Below, piece after piece: positions 9,195 to 18,587 of a stretch of DNA of 32,500 bases. Both the position numbers and the translations under genes were made by a program. Source of the DNA: Theodoxus fluviatilis (taxonomy: Eukaryota; Mollusca; Gastropoda; Cycloneritida; Neritidae); the NCBI GenBank assembly GCA_034096865.1, contig JAWQFJ010026619.1, positions 52,501-85,000 on the forward strand, written 5' to 3'. The notes below the pieces were generated by a model. The model was not told where the DNA came from, searched no databases, and saw only the letters and a list, made by a program, of their open reading frames with translations. Positions within the stretch are counted from its first letter, which is position 1. The number at the start of each line of letters is the position of its first letter.

Positions 9195-10432
9195 TGTATG
9201 TGTGTGTATTTTAAGAGATAAAGCCTATAGATGTGAATGAAGCTGTTCGATTACTGTGGATTACCCAAGTCAATATTTAGTTTTTAGCATGATTAGAAAT
9301 GTAGCAAAGACGGTCCACAGTCGATGCATAGTAGAGGGGTTGTGTGCCGTTGCGTTAGATGTGATGTGTGGCACCATTCATGCCATGATACTCCATTTGA
9401 AATAGAAGTCTCATTTTCATGGACAGTACCGTGGAATGGTAAGAGTTGCATTTAATTTTGATGCCTCATTGTAAGTTTCTCCAACAATGAAAGCAATAGG
9501 ATTTTTTTTTTAAGGGACCCATTGCAATTAAATGAAGAAGAAAGCAGTGGATATCATGACACAGAAATGGGAGAGTTTCTGTTATAACAGGCAGCTCTGG
9601 TCATGCTTGTATTGCCAGGACCTTGGCCAAGGTTGATATAAGTAACTATTGAGGGGGAATGTCCTGGTGCTGTGAGACCAATTATCTATTCACCAAGCCT
9701 GAATAGGCAGTATGAATTTAGCTTAACACAAAGTCATTCAAATAGGCAAGTGCATGAAGAAGAAAAGTATTTTATAAAGGTAGGAACAGGGGGGAAAGCT
9801 AAATGGAGCTGGTTGCTGGAAAAGCAAAAATGTTTGCATACTTGCATTTTTTTTTCTTGTTCATCCTTCATTTCCGACATTGACCACGACTTTAGTCAGG
9901 TGAAGTGTCTGCAACTGTGGGTCTGGAGATAGCTGACGAGGCCTATTCTGGCCTGGAAGACTCGTCCACACGTGGGACACAGGAGGACGAGGGTGGATGC
10001 AGCAGTGGTAGCGGATGTGGCTGGAGCCTTGAGCACGGCACATTTGCAAGATAACTGTAAACTGTATGATGATAAATCATCTCAATGTTGGGGTAAGTCT
10101 AATGGGCAGGAGGCTTTATAAGGATATAGATACATCAACAGTGTTTGTGGAGGAGAGAGATGTCTCACTAAGATGCTGTGATGACAGCTCTCGCACTGAC
10201 AAGTCATAAACTGAGTTCTTGTTTCTGTTGTCCTTCATTATTGAATTTTCATCGTTTCTTGCTGTCATTTTCTTTGTTGCAATTCTAAATTTATGTATAT
10301 GCAAACCTCTTTGAAATGTACTTTTTGTATCATTGTACTGATCGGTGAGTCATGTGTACAGTGTAAATTATGACTTGTAAAGTCAGTCCATCAAAAGACT
10401 TCTAAAAGCTATTAAGATTGGAGAACTAAGCA

Positions 10433-10438
10433 AATAAA
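10433..10438 (+). terminator. Possible RBM22 poly(A) signal
   Basis: AATAAA, with a T/G-rich stretch (TCACTTGTTGTGG) about 10 bases downstream that could act as the downstream element. It is the first canonical hexamer I noticed on the plus strand after the RBM22 stop. Confidence 0.5.
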
Positions 10439-10549
10439 TGATGGAAGTCACTTGTTGTGGTATCTGGGGGTTTTCCTGTTCAATACAACAGGCATTGCTT
10501 GCCAAAATCATGAGTATGAATGAAATTAGTTTTGTTCACAGTTGATGTA

Positions 10550-10732
10550 TCCCCCTGTGGGTTCGGGGTAAGAATTGACCCACCGCGTCTCCCGACGCGA
10601 TTCGTAAGAGGCGAATAACTAGGGACACCGTGACTTGATTTCCGTTTACTCTAAACTGCTCTAGTGATGTTCGTGCTTAGTGGCCTTACATAGCCTTCAA
10701 AGGCTGATAGGCCGTAAAACACCATCCATCCA
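10550..10732 (+). mobile_element. SINE-like element, family C, copy 1 (14 bp TSD)
   Basis: A 183 bp insert flanked by a perfect 14 bp direct repeat, TCACAGTTGATGTA, at 10536-10549 and 10733-10746. The body starts CCCCCTGTGGGTTCGGGG, passes through GACCCACCGCG and AACTAGGGACACCGTGA, and ends ACATAGCC...AAGGCTGATAGGCCGTAAAAC followed by a short (CATC)n tail. A related body lies inverted at 11351-11539 and a more diverged one at 21732-21915. Simple-repeat tail plus TSD indicates retroposition. The head has a B-box-like GGGTTCGGG but no convincing tRNA or 5S structure, so the class is undecided. Confidence 0.85.
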
Positions 10733-10746
10733 TCACAGTTGATGTA

Positions 10747-11338
10747 AATAAATTATACGGGAAAATAATGAAGAGAAGGCTGAAGAAGGCACAAGTGGAC
10801 ATGGACAGTTGTATCAACAAGGACCCCTGGACCCAACGCAGCAGATCACTACACTTGTTTTTTGGGGGAAAAGACTGCCTTAAAATGTTCTTGAAGTCTT
10901 ATGACATCCAGACAGCCAGTTGAGAACAATTGGCCATCGACTGCAATTTGTGGAGAGCAGTAATTAGGTAGGGAGGCAAACGTCTCCAAGAAATTTGCTG
11001 GCTTGTCCTTGCTAAAAGAAGATGCCTATGTAAACCTGCAGCATCGATTAACTGGGACACAGTCGTAGTCTGTTTTCATTGCCTTAGGCTCTCTGCAACT
11101 GAGTTAAGGCTGCGGTCCCATCTTCAGCACCACTGAAGTCTTGCCGCAATCGCCAGAGCTCCATGCTGGATTTCTGCTTGGTCGTGTGTGTGTTTGGAGT
11201 GGTTTGAAAGTCCATCGTGCATGCTGAGCAAGAAAATACTTAACGCATTAATGTACTCGCTAAAAGACGATATTCGTTTCATATTATCATAGGTAGGGCC
11301 TCTTCGGTCGTGGGAGACGCATCCTAGTTGTCCTGTCT
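10747..11338. other. Unassigned stretch between two SINE-like copies
   Basis: No coding exon, RNA or repeat recognised. A possible AATAAA lies at 10747-10752. Confidence 0.5.
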
Positions 11339-11350
11339 GCCTGGCTGGAG

Positions 11351-11539
11351 TGGATTAATGAATGGAGTGAGTTTTACGGCCTCTCAGCCATTGTAGGCTA
11401 TGTAAGACCACTGAGCACGAAAATCACAAGAACAGAGTAAACGCAAATCATGTCACGATGTCCCTAGTTCATCGCTTCTTAAGAATCCCATGGGAAGTCG
11501 CGGTGGGTCTTTTATTACCCCCAATCCACAGGGGGCACA
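11351..11539 (-). mobile_element. SINE-like element, family C, copy 2 (12 bp TSD)
   Basis: Read on the minus strand this 189 bp insert has the same order of blocks as copy 1: CCCCCTGTGGATTGGGGG, GACCCACCGCG, AACTAGGGACATCGTGA, ACATAGCCTACAATGGCTGA, GGCCGTAAAAC and an ATTC-type tail. It is flanked by GCCTGGCTGGAG (11339-11350) and GCTTGGCTGGAG (11540-11551), a 12 bp direct repeat with one mismatch. With copy 1 it forms a 1 kb inverted-repeat pair. Confidence 0.82.
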
Positions 11540-11706
11540 GCTTGGCTGGAGCAGTGTCGCCTGTAGTTGAAGAGAACATTGTGAGAGCGACAATCTCTCC
11601 TGCAAAGGTCGCATCTGTGTGCTGTTTCTGGTCGGCTGGAGTTGCGGCGCTCCTGTCTGCGCTCTGCATTCAGCAGTTTCACCTGCCCGGTCTTGAAGTG
11701 ATGGCT

Positions 11707-12046
11707 ATAAAAACCGCTGGCGCTGAACCTCCAGGTTTTGGCATTTTTTTTTTTAATCGGGTTTGAACCCGCAACCTCTCGAGAAAAGGGGGGGAAAAAC
11801 ACACACACACAAAACCACAAAAAACCAGGTCGGGTTCGAACCCACAACCTCTCGAAAAAAGAGAGAGAAAAAAAGTTTCAGCGCAGAATCGAACCTGGTC
11901 ACACATGACCAAGAGTTCAATGCTCTACCAAATGTGCCATTGAAAACTGATATGGCTGAGTGTTTGTAAAGCATTTATAACGTTCTTTTCCGTAAACCCA
12001 ATTGGTTCGTATTTTGCACTGTAAATTGTAGAAAAATGGATGATAG
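11707..12046 (-). repeat. tRNA-like dispersed repeat, copy 2
   Basis: Homologous to 5671-6022 over its length. On the minus strand the tRNA-like part (about 11876-11943) reads GGCACATTTGGTAGAGC and later CCAGGTTCGATTCTG, a very good B box. Two more T-arm-like modules follow on the minus strand: GGTTGTGGGTTCGAACCCGA and GGTTGCGGGTTCAAACCCGA. The distal end is AACCTGGAGGTTCAGC...CGGTTTTTAT. A 20 bp (CA)n stretch interrupts the middle, where copy 1 has C/G runs. Confidence 0.72.
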
Positions 12047-12060
12047 AACGAACTGTTTGG

Positions 12061-12156
12061 TATTTCATACGGATCTAACCCATCAACGTCAATAATCTTC
12101 TCGTAGTACCGCTTTTTTGCGTCTGCTGGTAGACGTTCAACATACGAAGAAGCCAT
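12061..12156 (-). pseudogene. 5' fragment of an unknown repeat-associated gene
   Basis: On the minus strand an ATG at 12156 opens MASSYVERLPADAKKRYYEK, then IIDVDGLDPYEI. The frame then runs into the tRNA-like repeat. The pattern of a short helical segment with LP..AKKRY.EKI followed by GxDPY resembles, from memory, the N-terminus of large uncharacterised proteins repeated in mollusc and cnidarian genomes. This is a weak recognition and no function is claimed. A second copy of only its first 35 bp lies at 13377-13411. Confidence 0.45.
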
Positions 12157-12162
12157 TGTTTT

Positions 12163-12536
12163 GCTACCGCAAGATTTTGAACATCTCATATAAAGACCAT
12201 GTCACGAATGAGGAAGTCAGCAACAGGATCAGGAGAGCAATTGGACAGCACGAAGACCTGCTCTCAATCGTGAAAAGCAGAAAGCTGAAGTGGTACGGTC
12301 ACGTGTCAAGAGGCAGTGGGCTGGCCAAGACCATCCTGCAAGGTACCGTACGCGTACCAGGTGGGAGAAGGAGAGGCAGGCAGAGAAAGAGGTGGGAAGA
12401 CAATATCAAAGAGTGGACATGCTTGAGCTTTGCTGACTCACAGCAAGCCACACAGGATAGAGATCGATGGAGGAAGATTGTCCGAAAGTCATCAGTGGTG
12501 CCTCATCAACCCATCTCAGGGTTAAGAGACTGAGCC
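12163..12536 (+). mobile_element. LINE ORF2 C-terminal fragment, family 1
   Basis: A 5'-truncated non-LTR retrotransposon. The open frame encodes ISYKDHVTNEEVSNRIRRAI, then KLKWYGHVSRGSGLAKTILQ, a basic GGRRRGRQRKRWEDNIKEW block, and a TGA stop at 12531-12533 after the QPISGLRD end. This is the characteristic post-RT C-terminal region of an abundant invertebrate LINE ORF2. No RT or endonuclease domain is present here. The frame is uninterrupted. An AATAAA at 12675-12680 may belong to its 3'UTR. The 5' edge abuts the 35 bp duplicated segment. Confidence 0.85.
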
Positions 12537-13179
12537 AAAGACCATACATTACTAAGACCGCACACTCGGCTGATTTTAGCGAGATTTCCGACAGAGTGAT
12601 CTCCCCGTTTTCGCGTGTCTCCTCCAGAGCGCTTGTGCGAGATGTGTTGTATAGATTATGCCACGTGCGTGAGGAATAAAGTTTAGTGTATGAATAGCAG
12701 AATGCAAGTGCGTGCAAGGGTTTTTATAGTATTTCTTGAAAGCGATATGTATGTGAGAAACCGTTTGTTTCGTAATTTGTAAACATGAACACTAATTAGC
12801 CGAGTGCGTGGAGAAGCGAGTGTAAACACTAAAATGAAAATCCCTACACTAAAGCTGGGAAAAGGGTCAAGGTGTCAGTAAACTATATCTCTCGTAAAAG
12901 ATCTAAACACAATTTTCTCCATGGAAAAGCACGTCCCTAACAAGCTGGTCTTAATAAAGAAATAAACACCGGACGCATAATTATGATCTGCGCGCTGAGC
13001 AGCAGACGATCGAGCAGCATACAATGATAAACGCGAGAAGAACAGAAAAATCGAACTTCGTAATTTGTGATGCACAAGATTCCTTTCACTGTTGAACCTC
13101 AGGAGAAAATTCTGTTGTTAAAAATGCTGAATTTGTTAAAAACTGTGATGTCAAAGACAATGCAACGTGTGGAAAGACA
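12537..13179. other. Unassigned stretch inside the LINE block
   Basis: Possibly the LINE 3'UTR at its start (AATAAA at 12675-12680). The remainder has no recognised feature. Confidence 0.4.
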
Positions 13180-13376
13180 TTGGTATTCACTTTTACTTAC
13201 AGCGAGATCATAGAGTATTTGAATCTGCACTCACTGAAGGGAAGAAGGATTCGTGGTGACCTAATAGAGGCTTACAAATTGTACAATGATCTCATAGACG
13301 GGGAGTGGAGCGACTTTTTCAAGTCACCAAGTTGCGCCAGTACGAGAAATGCAGACGGAAAAATATTTGTTCAACG
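13180..13376 (+). mobile_element. LINE ORF2 C-terminal fragment, family 2
   Basis: An open frame encodes EYLNLHSLKGRRIRGDLIEA, then YKLYNDLIDGEWSDFFKSP and ADGKIFVQ. LxSLKxRRxRGDLIExYK is the common post-RT motif of many LINE ORF2 proteins. The expected continuation (a block ending near WNxLP) is absent, and the frame runs into the 35 bp duplicated segment instead. It is a different family from the neighbour at 12163-12536. Confidence 0.75.
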
Positions 13377-13411
13377 TAGACGTTCAACGTATGAAGAAGC
13401 CACTGTTTTGT
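13377..13411 (-). repeat. 35 bp direct repeat, second copy
   Basis: On the minus strand, CAAAACAGTGGCTTCTTC and on to GAACGTCTAC. It repeats 12128-12162 in the same orientation with about three differences, one of which turns the ATG of the gene fragment into GTG. Homology stops abruptly at both ends of both copies. Confidence 0.85.
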
Positions 13412-13446
13412 GAAAGTAGGAAAAGATAACTCTGTTTGACTCGATT

Positions 13447-13660
13447 AGGCTATTCCGTCAAATGATTTTGAGGGGGGAGGTTTTCGAGTTTACGACCTAA
13501 ATAAATCACTTTCTTTTCAAACCTCGATTCTGAAAATTTGACACATTCAATCGGACCTAACTTCCAGTAAGTGTACAAAATGTCAAGGAAATCCGTCCAG
13601 CAGTTTTTGAGATATCAACCGTTAAGTCGGGCCTGACAGGCAGAGAGACACATAAAATTT
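13447..13660 (+). repeat. Hairpin-tailed dispersed repeat, copy 2 (truncated tail)
   Basis: Shares the blocks TCACTTTCTTTTCAAACCTC, GACCTAACTTCCAGTAAGTG and TTTTTGAGATATCAACCGTT with copies 1 and 3, but lacks the (CAGA)n tail and terminal hairpin. The sequence instead continues into ACATAAAATTTCGTCACG. Confidence 0.75.
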
Positions 13661-13690
13661 CGTCACGTTATTGATGACGTCACACATTTT

Positions 13691-13987
13691 GCAATTTCGC
13701 CATTCCATCAATCGAGTATTTAGGGAGGTGCTTTCGAGTTTACGACCTTAAAAAACCACTTTCTTTTCAAGCCTTGATACTGAAAATTTGATACATTCAA
13801 TCGGACCTAACTTCCAGTTAGTGTGCAAAATGTCTAGGAAATCCGTCCAGCAGTTTTTGAGATATCAGCCGTTAAGTTGGGACAGACAGACACACAGACA
13901 CACAGACAGACAGATAAAGTCTGTAGGACCTCCAGTAAACCTGGAGGGATAAAGTCTGTAGGACCTCCAGTAAACCTGGAGGGATAA
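13691..13987 (+). repeat. Hairpin-tailed dispersed repeat, copy 3 (duplicated tail)
   Basis: Begins TTTCGCCATTCC, like copy 1, and carries the full body, a (CAGA/CACA)n tract, and then the 36-37 bp tail unit (GATAAAGTCTGTAGGACC plus the CCTCCAG/CTGGAGG hairpin) twice in tandem, at about 13913-13950 and 13951-13987. Confidence 0.8.
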
Positions 13988-14044
13988 TAGTTTATACTAT
14001 GATATTTTCTATTTATAAGCATATTATAAATTTCAGTGGTTCAC

Positions 14045-14340
14045 GATCATCATTGGCTTCCAGTTTACCTGCGTTTGGCAACAGGTCATGTCTCGGCCTC
14101 TCTCACAGACCTCATCAAGAAGCACTAACCCCCGAGGAGTCTTCGGTCCTCAGACGGGTGACTTCCTGCAGTCCTACAGTAAGGACTGAGAAGCTATGGC
14201 AACCAGTCCCTTAGTGTAGTGGGACAGAGAATGTGGGATCAGCTTCCGGAATCCCTGAAGTCGCCTCCATGTTTGGCCTCTTTCAAAGATGGCCTCAAAA
14301 CTAACCCTTTCCATCTTCGATGTTACGCCATGTGTATGTT
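14045..14340 (+). pseudogene. Degenerate LINE ORF2 fragment, family 3
   Basis: Across frames the sequence keeps the pattern HWLPVYLRLATGH, LTDLIKKH, PPRSLRSSD, LRSYGNQSLSVVGQRMWDQL and LPESLKSPPCLASFKDGLK. This is the familiar post-RT tail of many animal LINEs (HWLPV...SLRSS...LWNSLP...FKxxLKTxLF). It has in-frame stops and at least one frameshift, so it is dead. Confidence 0.75.
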
Positions 14341-14399
14341 CTCGTAATGTGAAAAATGGCGCAAAACAACAACAGCAGATAAAATGATGAAACATGCAT

Positions 14400-15409
14400 C
14401 AGGGGCGGATCTGGGTTTTGAAAGGGGGGGGTGCAAAGTTTGTTTTGTTTTGTTTTGTATCTTATCAGCGAAGGCGCGAAGCGCCGAACCGACGGCGCGA
14501 AGCGCCGAGCATGCTAGGGGGGTCCGGGGGCATGCCCCCCGGAATTTTTTTTAAAAAGGAAGCAAAATGGTGCAATCTGGTGCAATCTGAGCGTGTAAAG
14601 TGCTATTTTCAGGCGATACATTTTGCCACTGATGTGGTGGGGGGTGGAGATAGGACCAACTGTCTCTCTCTTGGGAAGCACATGCTCGAAAATGTACAGT
14701 GCTAAATAAGTTCGATGTTAATAATAAAGAATCACAATTCACAAAAACAACATGAGGAAAAAGTCTTTGCAACAAGATCATACCTCGAATTTAATAATCT
14801 TTATATGGGGGGGGGGGGTGCAATTACATTTAATTTTACTAGTGCATTCCTATATTTATCAGCATCTCTCTCTCTGCACCCACCCACCCCTTTTTATTTT
14901 GGCTGGGGGGGGGGGGGGTGCAATTACATCACTATATTTATCAACATATTTCTCTTTCCATTTTTTTATTTATGTATTATCATTGTTTATGTATTTTATT
15001 TCTTTAATTTATTTAGTTAGTTTTTTGGCTGGGGGTGGAATTACATTTACATTACTATATTTATCAGCATCTCTTTCTCTTTTTTGTTCTGCCGAGGGAG
15101 GGGGGGGGGTGCAATTACATTTACATTACTATATTTATCAGCTTCTCTCTTCTTTTTTTTAAGCCGAGGAGGGGGGGGGGGGTGCAATTATATTTACATT
15201 CCAATATTTATCAACATCTCTTTCCCCGAGTCTCTCTCTCATTTTTTTGTCTTTTTGCTTGGGGGGGGGGGGGGGGGGTGCAATTACATTTACATTACTA
15301 CATTATCAACATATCTCTTTTTTTTTCTTTTTTTTTCTTTCTTTTTTTTGTCCCGCTGGGGGGGGGGGGGTGCAATTGCACCCATTGCACCCCCCCAGAT
15401 CCGCCCCTG
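14400..15409. mobile_element. TIR transposon with G-run tandem repeats (hAT-like)
   Basis: Perfect 16 bp terminal inverted repeats, CAGGGGCGGATCTGGG at 14400-14415 and its complement at 15394-15409, flanked by ATGCAT at 14394-14399 and 15410-15415. Termini of the CAGGGGCGGAT type are known from non-autonomous hAT elements, though the duplication seen is 6 bp rather than 8. Inside the left half are two GGCGC-GAA-GCGCC hairpins (14473-14485, 14494-14506) and the palindrome GGGGGCATGCCCCC. The right half (14807-15409) is seven variant units, each a G-run followed by TGCAATTACATTTACATTAC and a pyrimidine-rich spacer. There is no transposase, so it is non-autonomous. Confidence 0.85.
14807..15409 (+). 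repeat. Seven-unit G-run tandem array inside the TIR element
   Basis: Unit starts at about 14807, 14904, 15031, 15100, 15171, 15260 and 15359, with unit lengths of roughly 70-125 bp. Each unit starts with 5-18 G then TGCAATTA (TGGAATTA in unit 3), with ATATTTATCAGCATCTCTC and a T/C-rich end in most units. The last unit turns into the right terminus. The same motif (G-run TGCAAA) follows the left terminus, so the array looks like an amplification of subterminal sequence. Confidence 0.85.
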
Positions 15410-15415
15410 ATGCAT

Positions 15416-16168
15416 ACAGACACACATGTTACGTTCCCTAACATCAGATACACGAGAGTCAAAAAAGGAAAGGACTACGAGCTCCTTTGAAATTGAAACA
15501 AACGTTTAATTACAAAAGGAATATTGGCAACAAATAAAAATGTTGACAATCACTTTAACAAACACCAAGACAAAACAACAAAAAATATCCGTAACATCAG
15601 AAAGGTTGCGAGGTGGTTGGCACTCGGGTGTGCAGATGACTTCTATAACTATAGTGGGAGCGTGCGGTCAAATGATGCTCGATGCCATCGCAGTGCTTAA
15701 CGGCCGGTTTAAACCGACCCGCGTGGGGACATAATAAAAACCAAAAATACAACGAAACATCATGATACACAATGCTCGACTGAAATGTTCCAGACTAATC
15801 AAAGCACTGTGACGCGACGGATGCCGTTTATTCAATGATGTTCAAAGCCTTATTACTGCTACCTATGCATCGATGAAACTCTTATCTGCCATGTTCCAAA
15901 AAGAAAGAAAGGGAAAATGTTGTGTAATGTGTAGGAAGAGGACGTTAAACTTTTGTGTGGCTCACGGATGCCTTTGGCTACCTGGGGAAAAATGGGTTTC
16001 CTATTGTTTTCTCTCTGGAGATAGGATAAGTACCTTTAATTACAAAAGAAAGGGAAAACCGAGCTGCCTGTTATCAACAAAATTACTTTTAGGGCCTCCA
16101 TTGTGAAGCTGTACTATCGACCCAAGATTTATTCCTGCAGTTTATGCTGACATAAATAGTACTTTGCA

Positions 16169-16170
<2 letters not shown>
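15416..16170. other. Unassigned stretch
   Basis: No gene or repeat recognised. The open frame at 15873-16106 is Cys-rich by chance and has no known pattern. Confidence 0.5.
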
Positions 16171-16212
<42 letters not shown>

Positions 16213-16227
16213 GTCTCTCTCTCTCTC

Positions 16228-16301
<74 letters not shown>
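16171..16301. repeat. (TC)n microsatellite
   Basis: About 130 bp of TC repeat with a few G or CC interruptions, ending directly against the LINE segment at 16302. Confidence 0.95.
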
Positions 16302-16305
<4 letters not shown>

Positions 16306-17311
16306 CATAGAAAGAGCCCATCTGTTTGCATGTAAACGGTTCATAAATGTTGACGTTAAATCATCCAGCACGATGTGTCATGGCGAATTGGGTAGATACC
16401 CTTTATACATAAATACTTTAGTACGTGCAGTGAAATATTGGCTTAGACTGTGTAAGATGCCAATTGACAGGCTGCCCAAACAGGCGTATTTGATGTTACT
16501 GAAGGAAAATGTCCTTGATAAGTTCAACTGGACTAAATCTGTCGAACTGTGTTTAGCAAAACATGGTTTTACTTACGTGTGGTTGAACAGCGGGACAAGT
16601 AATGATAAAGGCTTCATCAAATCACTCAAACAGAGATTATGTGACTGTTACCGTCAAGACTGGAACTCGCAACTTGCGAGCAGTGATCGTTTCATTTTTT
16701 ATAGTTCCTTCAAACGGAAATTTCATTGTGAAAGCTACCTAACTTTTATAAACATTAAAAAGTTCAGAGATGCTTTTGTCAGATTCCGACTAAGAAACAA
16801 TGCCCTCAAAGCGAATATGAGGAGTTCAGACCAAAGCCCGGATAGAGACTGCCCATTCTGCAAGGAAACCGAGGATGAAAGTCATTTTCTATTGCGTTGT
16901 CACGTATATAATGACCTCAGAAAGAAATATATTCTTAAACATATACAGAAGTTAAAATATAGATGTGAGGCACAGCTAATGGATGGATGTGACAAAAGAA
17001 AAACACGTGATGTCGCAATGTATGTATATTATGCGTATAAAATGCGTCTCGAGAAATTAGAACATCCACCTGATAATGCGAATGGACAGTAAAAAAGAAA
17101 AGGAAGTGAAACAAGCTACTACGCTAACAAAGAACACTTTACCTTGACCAAACGATGTTTAATGTATGTTGTTGTATTAAAGATGCTCAAGCAGCTACAG
17201 ACTGCTTTTTAAGTACGAGAAATTATACATAAAGATTTTTACAGAACCTGTTGTTAAACTCCTTCTGGATTCAAAGTCACCTTGTCACATTTGTGTATAC
17301 GGTTGTACATT

Positions 17312-17313
<2 letters not shown>
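16302..17313 (+). mobile_element. LINE segment A: intact C-terminal ORF2 with zinc knuckle
   Basis: The frame is open from the microsatellite edge to TAA at 17090-17092 (about 263 residues). It encodes LFACKRFINV, GELGRYPLYI, LVRAVKYWLRL and RLPKQAYLMLL, then FVRFRLRNNALKANM and a terminal zinc-binding motif CPFCKETEDESHFLLRC (C-x2-C-x8-H-x4-C). This order is typical of the region after the RT domain in an invertebrate LINE ORF2. It is followed by about 220 bp of AT-rich 3'UTR, ending in the next (TC)n. There are no frameshifts or stops, suggesting a fairly recent copy truncated at its 5' side. Confidence 0.85.

Positions 17314-17370
<57 letters not shown>
17314..17370. repeat. (TC)n microsatellite
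   Basis: About 28 uninterrupted TC units between two LINE-like segments. Confidence 0.95.
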
Positions 17371-17372
<2 letters not shown>

Positions 17373-17586
17373 CCAACTGGTATAGACGTGTTTCTGACAC
17401 AGAGGCGGTGAGCTACCATAAGATCATATCCGCGACGATGTATGAATATGCTATTCATGCCATTTCAATGGCCGTAATATAATATCTATTTTAACATTTC
17501 TGTACATATGAAAACCTGAATGTTTTAACCTGATGTATGCTCATATGGCCAAGCTTGGTCTTAGGCCGAGATAAAATCACCCCCCC
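17371..17586 (+). mobile_element. Possible LINE 3'UTR segment B
   Basis: A 216 bp unique stretch between TC arrays, ending GGTCTTAGGCCGAGATAAAA followed by TCA, a C-run and then TC. The end resembles the GGCCG-A-ATAAA tails of segments C and D, and CTGTACATATG upstream is also similar. The assignment is tentative. Confidence 0.4.
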
Positions 17587-18175
<589 letters not shown>

Positions 18176-18243
<68 letters not shown>

Positions 18244-18366
18244 ACCCACACACACATTCTCTCTCTCTCCCACCCACCCACACCTTCTCTCTCTCCCACC
18301 CACCCACACATTCTCTCTCTCTCTCCCACCCACCCACACATTCTCTCTCTCTCTCACCCACCCACA

Positions 18367-18444
<78 letters not shown>

Positions 18445-18516
18445 TCTCCTCTCTCTCCCACACACACATTCTCTCTCACACACACACATTCTTTCTCTTT
18501 CTCTCTCTCTCTCTCT

Positions 18517-18584
<68 letters not shown>
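18176..18584. repeat. Compound (TC)n/(AC)n/(CCCA)n array
   Basis: About 410 bp of TC repeats with (AC)n and CCCACCCACACA modules. One module, ACACATTCTCTCTCTC, is repeated at a higher order about eight times. Confidence 0.95.

Positions 18585-18587
<3 letters not shown>

Larger units (their letters stand above)
8606..10455 (+). other. Probable RBM22 3'UTR
   Basis: No coding homology is visible from the stop codon to about 10455. A first clear AATAAA lies at 10433-10438 and a second at 10747-10752, just beyond a SINE-like insertion. If the first is used the 3'UTR is about 1.85 kb and contains the (TG)n array at 9147-9192. The exact end is inference. Confidence 0.5.

Noticed and set aside
11876..11943. 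tRNA gene on the minus strand
   Set aside because: A- and B-box-like sequences are present, but no seven-base acceptor stem pairs, and the unit sits inside a dispersed repeat with a homologue at 5846-5915.
14551..15490. Coding potential in frames rich in Gly, Phe and Tyr
   Set aside because: They are translations of the G-run tandem units of the TIR element and differ unit by unit through length changes.
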